From Candidatus Heimdallarchaeota archaeon (GTDB taxonomy: Archaea > Asgardarchaeota > Heimdallarchaeia > Heimdallarchaeales > Kariarchaeaceae), in NCBI GenBank assembly GCA_030149205.1, contig JASBSB010000001.1:260357-324356 (forward strand): 64,000 nt of DNA, in the 5' to 3' direction. The notes beneath the pieces are model-generated. The model had not been told where the DNA came from. It saw nothing but the letters and a program-made list of their open reading frames with translations, and did not search any database. Each line of letters opens with the position of its first letter. Position 1 is the first letter of the stretch. The translations under genes and the position numbers were made by a program. This document shows positions 1 through 8,985 of this stretch, piece after piece.

Positions 1-1
1 A

Positions 2-292
2 CTTACTATGATAATAATGGGAGACTCCCTCCACATGCCTCTAAGAAAATTGGGTGACCAAAAGTTTGTAACTGACCCACCTTACGCGATCCAAACCACG
101 ACCTCAGGAAGAGAACCAGCAGTACTATTCATGAAATGGTTACTTTCCCTTTCTCAGACATGTCAAATATCTTTCTCTTTACCAAATAATGTACTAGAAC
201 AATTACCCACTCCTTGGAAAGTTGTCCTTGAAGCTGAAGATTTTGTTCATAAAAATTTAACAAGAAGACTCAGGGTGATCACAAATGGATGA
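2..292 (+). CDS. tRNA (guanine-N2)-methyltransferase, Trm11/TrmG10-like, C-terminal part (5' truncated by window edge)
   Basis: Open frame runs to the window edge; 'IIMGDSLHMPLRKLGDQKFVTDPPYAIQTTTSG' carries the TDPPY methyltransferase motif and 'HKNLTRRLRVI' is a typical C-terminus. Confidence 0.75.
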   Translation, partial: LTMIIMGDSLHMPLRKLGDQKFVTDPPYAIQTTTSGREPAVLFMKWLLSLSQTCQISFSLPNNVLEQLPTPWKVVLEAEDFVHKNLTRRLRVITNG

Positions 293-1226
293 CATATCGA
301 TAACATTTCTTGGGACAGGGGCTGCAATTCCTCCAACTGATAGATTTCAATCATCAGTGGCGGTAAGACACAAATTTGGATTAACAATCTTTGATGTTGG
401 AGAGGGAACTCAGTTTAATCTGAGAAAGTTTAATGTTCCAATACGGAAAGAAATTGTAATAGCCATAAGCCATTTACACTCAGACCATTATCAGGGACTT
501 CCAGGAATCTTAGCCTCATTAAGTATGTTAGAGAGAAGAGAAAAAGTTACGATTTTAGGGCCTCCAGGAGTTCATAGAGTCGTAAGAATGGTCTTGAAAA
601 CATTTTTCATTAATCCAACTTATGAATTAGAAATAGTTGAAATTGAACCTAATCAAACTTTTCGTGGAAAAGGATATGTCATTCATACAATCAAAGCCTT
701 ACATTTTAACAATTCTTTATCATATAAATGGCAAGAAAACAATCTTCCTGGGAAGTGGGACACGACAATACTAGAAAAATATAACGTTCCGAATAAACTC
801 AGGAGGGAACTAAAGCTTGGAAACACGATTGAAGTAGGAGAGATAAAAATAGCACCTGATCAGGTAATCGGTAAGGAAAGAATGGGGAGAACTATTATTT
901 ATTCAGGTGATACAAGACCTAACAATAACTTAGTGGAATTTGCCCGAGACGCCGATTTACTTATTCATGAGGGAACATATCCTTCAACGTTTGAGCAAAT
1001 TGGACCTGATAGGGAACACTCAACAGTTAAACAAGCAGTTGAAACAGCTATAAAATCAGGTGCTAAAAAATTGGCAGTTACGCATATTGGTACTAGGATA
1101 TTAGATTTTGTTGAGGAAAAAAAAATTACCAAACAACATCAAGATGCAGTAATTGTGCATGATGGAACAGTAATTACTTTACCCTTTTCATTAATTGCCT
1201 TAAAAAACAAAAAACCGGAAATATAA
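285..1226 (+). CDS. rnz: Ribonuclease Z (metallo-beta-lactamase fold)
   Basis: HxHxDH motif 'SHLHSDHYQGLPGILASLSMLER', 'YSGDTRP', and C-terminal 'VTHIGTRI'. Confidence 0.88.
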   Translation: MDDISITFLGTGAAIPPTDRFQSSVAVRHKFGLTIFDVGEGTQFNLRKFNVPIRKEIVIAISHLHSDHYQGLPGILASLSMLERREKVTILGPPGVHRVVRMVLKTFFINPTYELEIVEIEPNQTFRGKGYVIHTIKALHFNNSLSYKWQENNLPGKWDTTILEKYNVPNKLRRELKLGNTIEVGEIKIAPDQVIGKERMGRTIIYSGDTRPNNNLVEFARDADLLIHEGTYPSTFEQIGPDREHSTVKQAVETAIKSGAKKLAVTHIGTRILDFVEEKKITKQHQDAVIVHDGTVITLPFSLIALKNKKPEI

Positions 1227-1229
1227 CGA

Positions 1230-2423
1230 TTACTTTTCCTTAAGCTTAGATTTTAAAGCGTGTTCAACCCTTTCTTTGATAATGAGAGCAGGTATGTCAT
1301 GCAAGGTTATATAAGAACGCCTCCCTCGTTTTCCTTCGCCTAAAGCTCTTACTTGAGCACTAACAATACCTAGGCGGGTTAATGTTTCTAAATACAGTCG
1401 AAACGACGCCTTAGCTTGTTTTGAGATACTAAATTCACTGCATGTTTCAAGATACTTAGCATATGCCTCGTTAATTGTTGTGTAGGCAATTCCAGTCCCA
1501 GAAGATAGAATTCTTGCAATTGCCAGAGCAACAATCAACTCATTTGGTTTTAAATCAGTAAAGACTTCAGGTCTCAATTCTGGATAAACTTCATTTTTGG
1601 CCGCTCTTACAAATTCTGGGTTTATTTGGGAAGCACCCTTTGAATTTGCCATCATTCCACAACGTAACATAATTTCAATACCATGTCTTGCGTTGCCAGT
1701 TGCTGCTGCTATGTCAACAATCATCTCAAATACTTCTGGAGGAACAACATTTGCAAAGAAACCCAACTTCCTTCTATATTCCAATATCTGTTCAAGTTGA
1801 TCACGAGTGTATGGTTGTAAATTTAATTGGTCTTGCACTCTACCTGAAAGGTGTGCATCAAGCATAAGAGTCCAAGCTCTTCTTCTACTGATTATTATTA
1901 ATGAAAGTCTACCGACACCTGGTTCAAAAAGTTCATTCATATGAATAAAAGCCAATATATCTTCACCTCTTAGCATATCAGCTTCATCGATGATCAATAC
2001 TATCCTTTTGTTCTCGCGTTTGAGCTTATTTGCCAACATTTCCATTAATTCCTCATCACTAAATCCCCTACCCTGAATATGAAATCGATCAGTTGCTAAC
2101 CGTCTAAGGATTGAAGTTTTGGTTCTAAAGGAATGACAGTTGATATAATGGGTCTCAAGACTAATTTTATTTGCAACAGAATAACTTTCTAAGTGTTTTG
2201 TCACATGTTTTGCCAGGGTTGTTTTACCTATCCCTGCATTTCCAATTATTGCAATATTAACTGATACTGGTCTGAATGGGTCTAAGAGGATGGATAGTCC
2301 TTCTACGAGTCTTTGAGTTTCATCATCTCTGCAAGGTAATTCCTCAGGCACAAATTCGGGTGTTAGACTAAATCTATCTCGAAATACACTATCCCTATTA
2401 TAATTATCAAAAAGATTCGACAT
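1230..2423 (-). CDS. cdc6: Orc1/Cdc6-type replication initiator AAA+ ATPase
   Basis: Walker A 'IGNAGIGKTTLAKHV', Walker B 'IVLIIDEADML', C-terminal winged helix; overall Orc1/Cdc6 layout. Confidence 0.85.
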   Translation of the reverse strand: MSNLFDNYNRDSVFRDRFSLTPEFVPEELPCRDDETQRLVEGLSILLDPFRPVSVNIAIIGNAGIGKTTLAKHVTKHLESYSVANKISLETHYINCHSFRTKTSILRRLATDRFHIQGRGFSDEELMEMLANKLKRENKRIVLIIDEADMLRGEDILAFIHMNELFEPGVGRLSLIIISRRRAWTLMLDAHLSGRVQDQLNLQPYTRDQLEQILEYRRKLGFFANVVPPEVFEMIVDIAAATGNARHGIEIMLRCGMMANSKGASQINPEFVRAAKNEVYPELRPEVFTDLKPNELIVALAIARILSSGTGIAYTTINEAYAKYLETCSEFSISKQAKASFRLYLETLTRLGIVSAQVRALGEGKRGRRSYITLHDIPALIIKERVEHALKSKLKEK

Positions 2424-2538
2424 ATATTACAAATAAACTTACACATTCATTATAAATAAGTATCGACAGAGAGTTCTAAAAGTGAATTAAAAGTAAATTG
2501 AAATGTTGTGTATTCCCTTATAATTGCAAATACATGAC

Positions 2539-4005
2539 TCAGACTGAACTAGACTCAGGTATATTAGCGTTTTGATTTTCCATTTCACTCCCAATCAAGA
2601 CGTCCTGAAGATTTTCGGTTTGGCTGCTTGGTTCATCAAGGAAATATTTAATCTTTAGATATTTGGAAAGAGTGAGGTCTGTCGTCCTTAGGTCTTCACG
2701 TCCCAGGTCCCTTATGTTGTATTTCCCTAGACTTGAGATCAACATCTTTGATTCTAGGGTGATTGTTTCTAAATACCTTTTGATGTAACTTTCAGACCTC
2801 CCAAGTAACCTTGATGTTAAAAATAAGAAAGAAGCAGTCAAACGATTTTGTAAAAGGCCTTTAGACAAGACCTGTTCAGCAAAAGGATATGCATATGCTG
2901 AGAATACAATTGGTCTACCTAGAGCAACTGCATCTGCTCCCAAAGCCAGAGACTTGACAACATCCCCTCCATCTGTTATACAACCAGAGGTAATTAAACT
3001 TAGATGGGGAAATTGTTTCTTCTTCAATTCAAAAAGATTTAAACTAGCTAATCTTGGCACCCCTAATGTCCTCATTACAACGGTAGGGCTCATCCCTGTA
3101 CCTCCCTCTCTACCATCAACTGTGATTGCATCAGATTTGGCATTAGCGACAATATTAATTACCTCTCCAATATCTCTATAGGCTCCAGTCTTAAACCAAA
3201 TTTTTAACCTTGGATAATCGTTTTTTAATTTTTTAATCCTGTTAAAAAGTATGTCTTCTGTGTAAATATCTGGAGCAGAATGCCTCTCGTAACTATCACA
3301 TTCAACAGTCTCAGGGTCAGGTGTGATATGGTATTTCTCTTTCATTTTTAAAGCCTGAGGCCTACTCACCAGTTTTTCTCCACCTAATCCTGCTTTTGCA
3401 CCCTGACCTCCCTTTATTTCAAAGGCGATTCTCCCATCTTGGATGAATTCATCAAATCTCTTGTCAGAATATATTCTGTTCCATAGCTCATCAGTGGCAT
3501 CCTCCTCGTTCTGTTGAATCACCACACCACCAATGCCCTCTTGTTCAGCTTCAAAATATGTTAATATTCTTTCAACAAAACTTGGTTGTTGTTTTTTGAT
3601 CCTTTGATCATAACCCCATGTGGATGCCACATTCTCACCTATTCCAATGATTAATCCTAAAGATGCAAATGTTCTGGCAGATGCTAGTGAGACCTGATTC
3701 CAAACATCAGGACTCCCCATTGAGGCTTGAATGAATGGACCAGTCGTTTCAAACCCTCCAATAACTGATCTAAGGTCTACATCGGTGTAATCAGGCTCTC
3801 TAAAAATCAAATCAATGGATTTTGCAAGTCTATGAGGTGTAAATTGTGGGGGAGCTAAGACAATTTTTTCTATATCTGAAGAATTTTTTAAACTAGAACC
3901 CCCATATACTGAAAGAGGATTCTGAGTGTTACGGTAAGGAAAGATAGCTTTTCTTCCTAACCTAGCCTTCTGGATAATTTGTTTATAAGGGTAGCCATCT
4001 AACAT
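2539..4005 (-). CDS. Glutamate synthase-like FMN-binding domain protein (stand-alone, GltB central domain-like)
   Basis: 'FEIKGGQGAKAGLGGEKLVSRPQAL', 'DAITVDGREGGTGMSPTVVMRTLGVP', 'ITSGCITDGGDVVKSLALGADAVALGRP'. Start set to the internal Met (MLDGYPYKQII) because the longer ORF overlaps the upstream gene. Confidence 0.8.
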   Translation of the reverse strand: MLDGYPYKQIIQKARLGRKAIFPYRNTQNPLSVYGGSSLKNSSDIEKIVLAPPQFTPHRLAKSIDLIFREPDYTDVDLRSVIGGFETTGPFIQASMGSPDVWNQVSLASARTFASLGLIIGIGENVASTWGYDQRIKKQQPSFVERILTYFEAEQEGIGGVVIQQNEEDATDELWNRIYSDKRFDEFIQDGRIAFEIKGGQGAKAGLGGEKLVSRPQALKMKEKYHITPDPETVECDSYERHSAPDIYTEDILFNRIKKLKNDYPRLKIWFKTGAYRDIGEVINIVANAKSDAITVDGREGGTGMSPTVVMRTLGVPRLASLNLFELKKKQFPHLSLITSGCITDGGDVVKSLALGADAVALGRPIVFSAYAYPFAEQVLSKGLLQNRLTASFLFLTSRLLGRSESYIKRYLETITLESKMLISSLGKYNIRDLGREDLRTTDLTLSKYLKIKYFLDEPSSQTENLQDVLIGSEMENQNANIPESSSV

Positions 4006-4015
4006 AATCAACACC

Positions 4016-5164
4016 TCAAGGATTATACATCCCTGGAACTTTAGGGTAAGGTAAAGCAAAGTAAACCTTAGGTAAACCACAGAAAAATCTTACCGTTCTT
4101 TCAAGACCGATACCAAAACCAGAGGTAGGTTCACCATGCATTTGAAGGAATTTAAGGTACCATTGATATTTTTTTAGGTTTTCCCCGCTCTCTTTCATCC
4201 TTGGTATCACCTTTTTATAATCAAACTCTCTGGCAGCACCAGAAATCGCTTCTCCATAACCGTAGGGGAAGATCAAGTCAAAATCCATTAAATACCCAGG
4301 TTTTTGAGGGTATTCTCGATCATAAAATCCTCTTGCACCCCTTGGATAATCATGAATAAAGAAGGGTTCTTTGAACATTGAAGAGAGCAACCACTCATAT
4401 TCCCAATGAAGTTCAGTTTCTTTGCTTAATTTGTTGGGTTTGATTCTAAAGAGACGCTGAATTACCCCACGAACATCCTTATCTTCAGAAAGTTTTACTT
4501 GAAGCATTTCTACTGCCTCTTCATGTGTAATTTTTTTGAAGGTAGACGGTACTTTTATTTCGGTAGGAAGATCAATAAGTCCTCTTTCTCTGCTAAATGG
4601 TCTAAAATAATCCCTGACTTCTGAAACTAACCCTGAATGGGGCTTAAGACCGCTATATATGCTTTTCACCAGAGATTCAGCAACATTCATCGCATCAAAA
4701 TGGTCTGCATCAACCAGTTCTAGGTCAACTTGGACAAATTCTGACAAATGCCTATCTGTACTTGCAGTTTCTAAAGGTTCCATTCTAAGATTGTCAGCAA
4801 AAAAGTATATTTTACCTGGATATCCTGAATGCTTACGTGAAATCGCAAGGTACTGCTTATATAAAATCGCACTGCTCATAAATTTATATGATTTCCCATA
4901 AAAATCTATTTCAACCTGCTTAGAACCTCTTGTACCAGGGTCTGTAACAGGTCCAATTAATGGCGGTTTAAATTCTAAGAATTCTTGAGAATCTAAGTTA
5001 CCTCTGATTATTTTACTTATTTCACTGTATATTTGGTAAATTTGTTGAAACGGTTTTGTCTGCAAGAGTTGAAAAGAATCACTTTTGAAAAGTGCTTCTA
5101 ATTCAGATAGTCCGGATTGAGAGGTATTTTGCATTATCATAATTTTTATTGTGTCACATGACAT
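4016..5164 (-). CDS. Archaeal-type asparagine synthetase (AsnRS-like class II aaRS paralogue without anticodon-binding domain)
   Basis: Class II motifs 'ADNLRMEPLETASTDRHLSEFVQVDLELVDAD' and 'GFGIGLERTVRFFCGL'; no N-terminal OB-fold anticodon domain. Confidence 0.72.
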   Translation of the reverse strand: MSCDTIKIMIMQNTSQSGLSELEALFKSDSFQLLQTKPFQQIYQIYSEISKIIRGNLDSQEFLEFKPPLIGPVTDPGTRGSKQVEIDFYGKSYKFMSSAILYKQYLAISRKHSGYPGKIYFFADNLRMEPLETASTDRHLSEFVQVDLELVDADHFDAMNVAESLVKSIYSGLKPHSGLVSEVRDYFRPFSRERGLIDLPTEIKVPSTFKKITHEEAVEMLQVKLSEDKDVRGVIQRLFRIKPNKLSKETELHWEYEWLLSSMFKEPFFIHDYPRGARGFYDREYPQKPGYLMDFDLIFPYGYGEAISGAAREFDYKKVIPRMKESGENLKKYQWYLKFLQMHGEPTSGFGIGLERTVRFFCGLPKVYFALPYPKVPGMYNP

Positions 5165-5527
5165 TTAAATATTTTCCAATAGAATTTTAATTTTATTGAA
5201 TTTTATCTGATATTTTCAAATAATTTTGATTTTATTCCAATGAATTATCAATTCTAATCTTTTTTGTCTTATTCATCAGACTAAACTCCTGCATAATATA
5301 ACGAATTTCGAACAACACCTGTAGTATAAAATCAAAATTCTGTAAATACACCTTATTGAAATTTTGGAATACCAACATAACATGAAATCTAACAAAATTC
5401 AACATTATCCTCAAAAAAAAGGATTTTTAGACTCTCTATATACAATATTTTCATTTTTCTGAATAAATTTTTAGACATTTTCGTAAATTAACAAGATTTA
5501 AGAATTCAAACCTATTAAGACTATTTA

Positions 5528-5824
5528 GTGCTTGAGGAAAATCTAGGGTTTTACAGGGAACAGTTATCCAAATCACTTAGCAATTTCAAGATCATGAATG
5601 AGGTTGCAGCCAATATATTTCAAGCAAGAGCTATTTTTAAAGATAAACTTGACCTGTTTTACCAAGCTTTCCCTGATTATGTCACTGCCTTGAACCAACT
5701 TCAATACTGTTTGCAGACTAATGTGATTTCAACTCAAGAATATCATGAGATTGCAACAAGAATGCTCCTTAAAACTCTCAATTTGGAATATCCCCCAAAA
5801 CCAAATCTGATTCTCAATTCCTAA
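5528..5824 (+). CDS. Hypothetical helical protein
   Basis: 98-aa ORF with GTG start and plausible amphipathic helical composition, filling the gap between minus-strand genes. Confidence 0.5.
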   Translation: MLEENLGFYREQLSKSLSNFKIMNEVAANIFQARAIFKDKLDLFYQAFPDYVTALNQLQYCLQTNVISTQEYHEIATRMLLKTLNLEYPPKPNLILNS

Positions 5825-5826
5825 AG

Positions 5827-7215
5827 TTACTGAACAATAATTTCTTTACTAGGAAAAATCTCAGTTGACCAAGGATAATGTTCCATAATTGATTTCAGTA
5901 CAGAATCAGCTTTCTCAACTTCTTTTGTATCACTATATGTTAGTATTAAGGCTTTGCCACCTCTAGTTCGTTTTAATTTTTGATAAACTGTCTTAGTGGT
6001 CCTAACTAAATCAAATATTATTAGTTGATCTGCTTCTGGAATATCTAAATCCCTCTCTCCAACATTTGAAAGAATTGCCACCATTTTAGATTCTGACTTC
6101 CTAAAGGATTCAAGTAACTCATTTCTTTTCATTTGTGGCACTTTTCCAGTTATAACGACATTTGATATACCCAAATTTCCAATCAATTGACTCAACCGCT
6201 CACAGGTACTAATATAAGAACAGAGAATTACAGATTTATGTGCTTCTTCTATCAAGAATTTTGTTGCGTGAAACTTTCCTGTGAAAATATTAAGCCATTG
6301 ACCAGTTAAATCGATTCCTGAAGCCTTGAGGTGATAAATAACTTTATCACCTGGAAATGCCCATAAATACTTTCTGACAAAGTATAATTTGGACAACTTA
6401 TTTCTTTCATCTTCATCAATCCTAGGATCCAGATGTACTGCAATATTAGAGTTAGTAGAATTTTCCATTTGAGTTTTAATCATTGCTTTCACTTGAAGAA
6501 TCTGTTCTTCTAATAATGCAGAGAAGGAGATGATTGAGGGATCAGTAACATTAACAACACTTATTTCAGTTTTAGTCACATGATTGAAAAAATCTGTATC
6601 TAAGATAGAGTCCATTGATATAAATTTAGTATTGGGAATTAACTTTAAAAGTGAGTCAAGATCTTTTCGTTGTGCTAACTGAAATTTGTCCAGTACAAAG
6701 TGGTCATCCCTCAAAGTACCACTCATACCTATTACAACCTGATGATGAAGCATGTTAAATAAGCGGTTATAAGGAACTTTAAGATAGTTCTGGGTTGACA
6801 TCCTTCGAACAATTTGATCTACTTCGTTAATTATGATGACATCAAATTTATTAAAGTCACTGTCATGATCCTTTATGGTGTTATAGAAGGTCTGAGGTAA
6901 AGAAAGAATGATTCGAGATTTTTCAATTATATGCCTTCTAAATTTTGTGGGAATATTACTAGTTAGAAGACCTATCAATTCATTTGGTAGATGTTTGGAC
7001 AAATAAGTGAAAGTTTCGTGAAGGCTTGTTGAAGCCTGTAATAAAAGTAAAATTTTGTCTCCTTCCAAATCATCAACCAGTTTCGTTTGAAGAAATCGCT
7101 TTCCAGCTCCACAATCAAGCTCGATTATCACATTTGAACCAGAGCTTCTATACCCTATTGTTTTGTCTAAAATTTGTTGTTGGTATTGACGTGGTGTGAA
7201 GGAGCTTAGAGCCAT
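5827..7215 (-). CDS. Degenerate SF2 helicase-like protein
   Basis: N-terminal 'FTPRQYQQQILDKTI', degenerate Walker A 'LDCGAGKRFLQ', motif II position 'VIIINEVDQIV', motif III 'GMSGTLRDD', degenerate motif VI 'VYQKLKRTRGGKALIL'. Confidence 0.75.
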   Translation of the reverse strand: MALSSFTPRQYQQQILDKTIGYRSSGSNVIIELDCGAGKRFLQTKLVDDLEGDKILLLLQASTSLHETFTYLSKHLPNELIGLLTSNIPTKFRRHIIEKSRIILSLPQTFYNTIKDHDSDFNKFDVIIINEVDQIVRRMSTQNYLKVPYNRLFNMLHHQVVIGMSGTLRDDHFVLDKFQLAQRKDLDSLLKLIPNTKFISMDSILDTDFFNHVTKTEISVVNVTDPSIISFSALLEEQILQVKAMIKTQMENSTNSNIAVHLDPRIDEDERNKLSKLYFVRKYLWAFPGDKVIYHLKASGIDLTGQWLNIFTGKFHATKFLIEEAHKSVILCSYISTCERLSQLIGNLGISNVVITGKVPQMKRNELLESFRKSESKMVAILSNVGERDLDIPEADQLIIFDLVRTTKTVYQKLKRTRGGKALILTYSDTKEVEKADSVLKSIMEHYPWSTEIFPSKEIIVQ

Positions 7216-7324
7216 AAGAGAAAATCTACAACATTAAATTAAAGCAATACAGACTGGGTTAAAAGTAAAATACATTGAATTTATCACAACAAAGCTTTTG
7301 AATAATGTTTGTCTTTAGCTACTT

Positions 7325-8326
7325 ATGACAAATTCATATAAAACAATGATGCACTCGAACTCTTTCAAGCTTGTGTTAGGACTTCTCATAGCTGTTGGGA
7401 TCTGGTTGCAAATACAATTTTTGATTCTAAAAGATACCCTTACCGGGTTAGGTTTTCTAGCAGGCTCTCTTGCAAGTGTTATTCTTACATATTATATTTG
7501 GATTAGATACGGGGCAAAATTAACCCCTAATATTATCAACTTCCTAATCCATAATATTGTGGGTCAAAAAGTAATTTCTGGTAGTAATAAAATATATTTT
7601 GAGGAACAAAAAAGTAAAATTGAGGTAAAACCCTTCGATCCAATCTCTAAATTTGTCTCACTCTTAATTTCCTTTTTAGCACTGGCAACTACATTACTTA
7701 AATTAGTTGAGAGAATTTTCCCCGTGATTAAACCTGCAAATCCTTTCGAAAACATAGGGACTTCAATTGGTTGGGTTGCAACCGTAATCGTAGTTCCTCT
7801 TTTGCTTACATTAATAATTCCAGTTGTCTGGACTCTTGAAGACCTATCTGTTAAAGCTTACAATTCTAAGAAAATGACTGTGTGGATGGTTGCAGATAAA
7901 TACAGGGTGAAGTTCAATAGCTTTATTGCAATTAGTGCTATAACAGCTGGAATGTCCCTTACCGGTAACAAAAATTCGACTTTCCTTGACAACCTTATAG
8001 TGTTTCTCAACTTATTGTTAAACGGGATATATATTTTGGTATTACCTTTATCATTAATCATTCTTGTTTATTATTTTAAATTTAAAGCTGAATCTCAGGA
8101 AGGAATTAAAAAATTGATTCACATACCCACCTCAAGAACTTATGTAGAAGAAATTGTATCGGCAAAGGCCGAAGTAACTTCCAATGAGGTAGAATCACAA
8201 AGTCAAACGGATGAGAATTCTAAAAATGGAGACCATGCTTCTAAGGAATCTGTTTCTTTGAGTTCTGAGGAACCACAATCTGAAACAAAGAAAAAAGAGA
8301 ATTCAACATCTGAACGGGAAGAATAG
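7325..8326 (+). CDS. Multi-pass membrane protein of unknown function with acidic/polar cytosolic tail
   Basis: Several hydrophobic segments (LVLGLLIAVGIWLQIQFLIL; WVATVIVVPLLLTLIIPVVW; LIVFLNLLLNGIYILVLPLSLIILVYYF) followed by a Ser/Glu/Lys-rich tail. Confidence 0.65.
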   Translation: MTNSYKTMMHSNSFKLVLGLLIAVGIWLQIQFLILKDTLTGLGFLAGSLASVILTYYIWIRYGAKLTPNIINFLIHNIVGQKVISGSNKIYFEEQKSKIEVKPFDPISKFVSLLISFLALATTLLKLVERIFPVIKPANPFENIGTSIGWVATVIVVPLLLTLIIPVVWTLEDLSVKAYNSKKMTVWMVADKYRVKFNSFIAISAITAGMSLTGNKNSTFLDNLIVFLNLLLNGIYILVLPLSLIILVYYFKFKAESQEGIKKLIHIPTSRTYVEEIVSAKAEVTSNEVESQSQTDENSKNGDHASKESVSLSSEEPQSETKKKENSTSEREE

Positions 8327-8398
8327 GCATTAGCATTTAAAACCTATAAATCAAAAATATTCTTAATTTATGCAAAACAAGGTAATATATGTAGAATT

Positions 8399-8935
8399 TC
8401 AAGATTGAAGGTGATTTTGTTCAAATTCTAAGTAACGTTTTTTTGAGCTCGTTCCACCGTATGCAGAATAATTTCCAAGCATCCCGTTCTCCTTGACCAC
8501 CCTATGACAAGGGACTAAGATGGGAAGCGGATTTGATGACATGACATTTCCTACAAATCTTGCATGATTCTTGGTTAAACCTGATTCAATTGCTAAGGAT
8601 CGATATGAAATTACTGAACCAGGAGTTGAATTTTTCAGAGTTTCCATTACTAGTTTCTTCTTATCTGTTAAAAAGCTATAATCAATCTGGATTTCACCAG
8701 GATTATGTTTGGGTTCTTTTAAAACCGAGAAGAGTATATCTTCCAAGATTAGGTCTCTTTCTCCAAAGATAAGGTGAACATGGTCTTTGGTGATTTGCTC
8801 TATGCTTTTTTTCAAATTATCGAATGCCTGTTGTTTATCAGGTATTGGAGTTGTTGTGGCTACAACTCCTTTATTGCTGTAGGCGTAATATACAAAATAA
8901 TTTTGATATTCTCCGAATGAGTAGTTTAACTCCAT
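8399..8935 (-). CDS. ogt: Methylated-DNA--protein-cysteine methyltransferase (O6-alkylguanine DNA alkyltransferase)
   Basis: Active site 'ILVPCHRVVKENGMLGNYSAYGG' and 'TPGSVISYRSLAIESG'. Confidence 0.9.
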   Translation of the reverse strand: MELNYSFGEYQNYFVYYAYSNKGVVATTTPIPDKQQAFDNLKKSIEQITKDHVHLIFGERDLILEDILFSVLKEPKHNPGEIQIDYSFLTDKKKLVMETLKNSTPGSVISYRSLAIESGLTKNHARFVGNVMSSNPLPILVPCHRVVKENGMLGNYSAYGGTSSKKRYLEFEQNHLQS

Positions 8936-8985
8936 TATAAAATTATAGAAGGATAATTTATAAATCTTAGTTATAGTGGTTATGT

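Noticed and set aside
2424-2538. Possible replication origin upstream of the orc1/cdc6 gene
   Set aside because: Only a 115-nt gap; no recognisable ORB-like repeats or long inverted repeats seen.
5165-5527. AT-rich 363-nt intergenic region with a 60-aa minus-strand ORF (5232..5414) and recurring aattttatt-type motifs
   Set aside because: Low-complexity AT sequence explains the motifs; ORF composition is not convincing and no origin or RNA structure could be supported.
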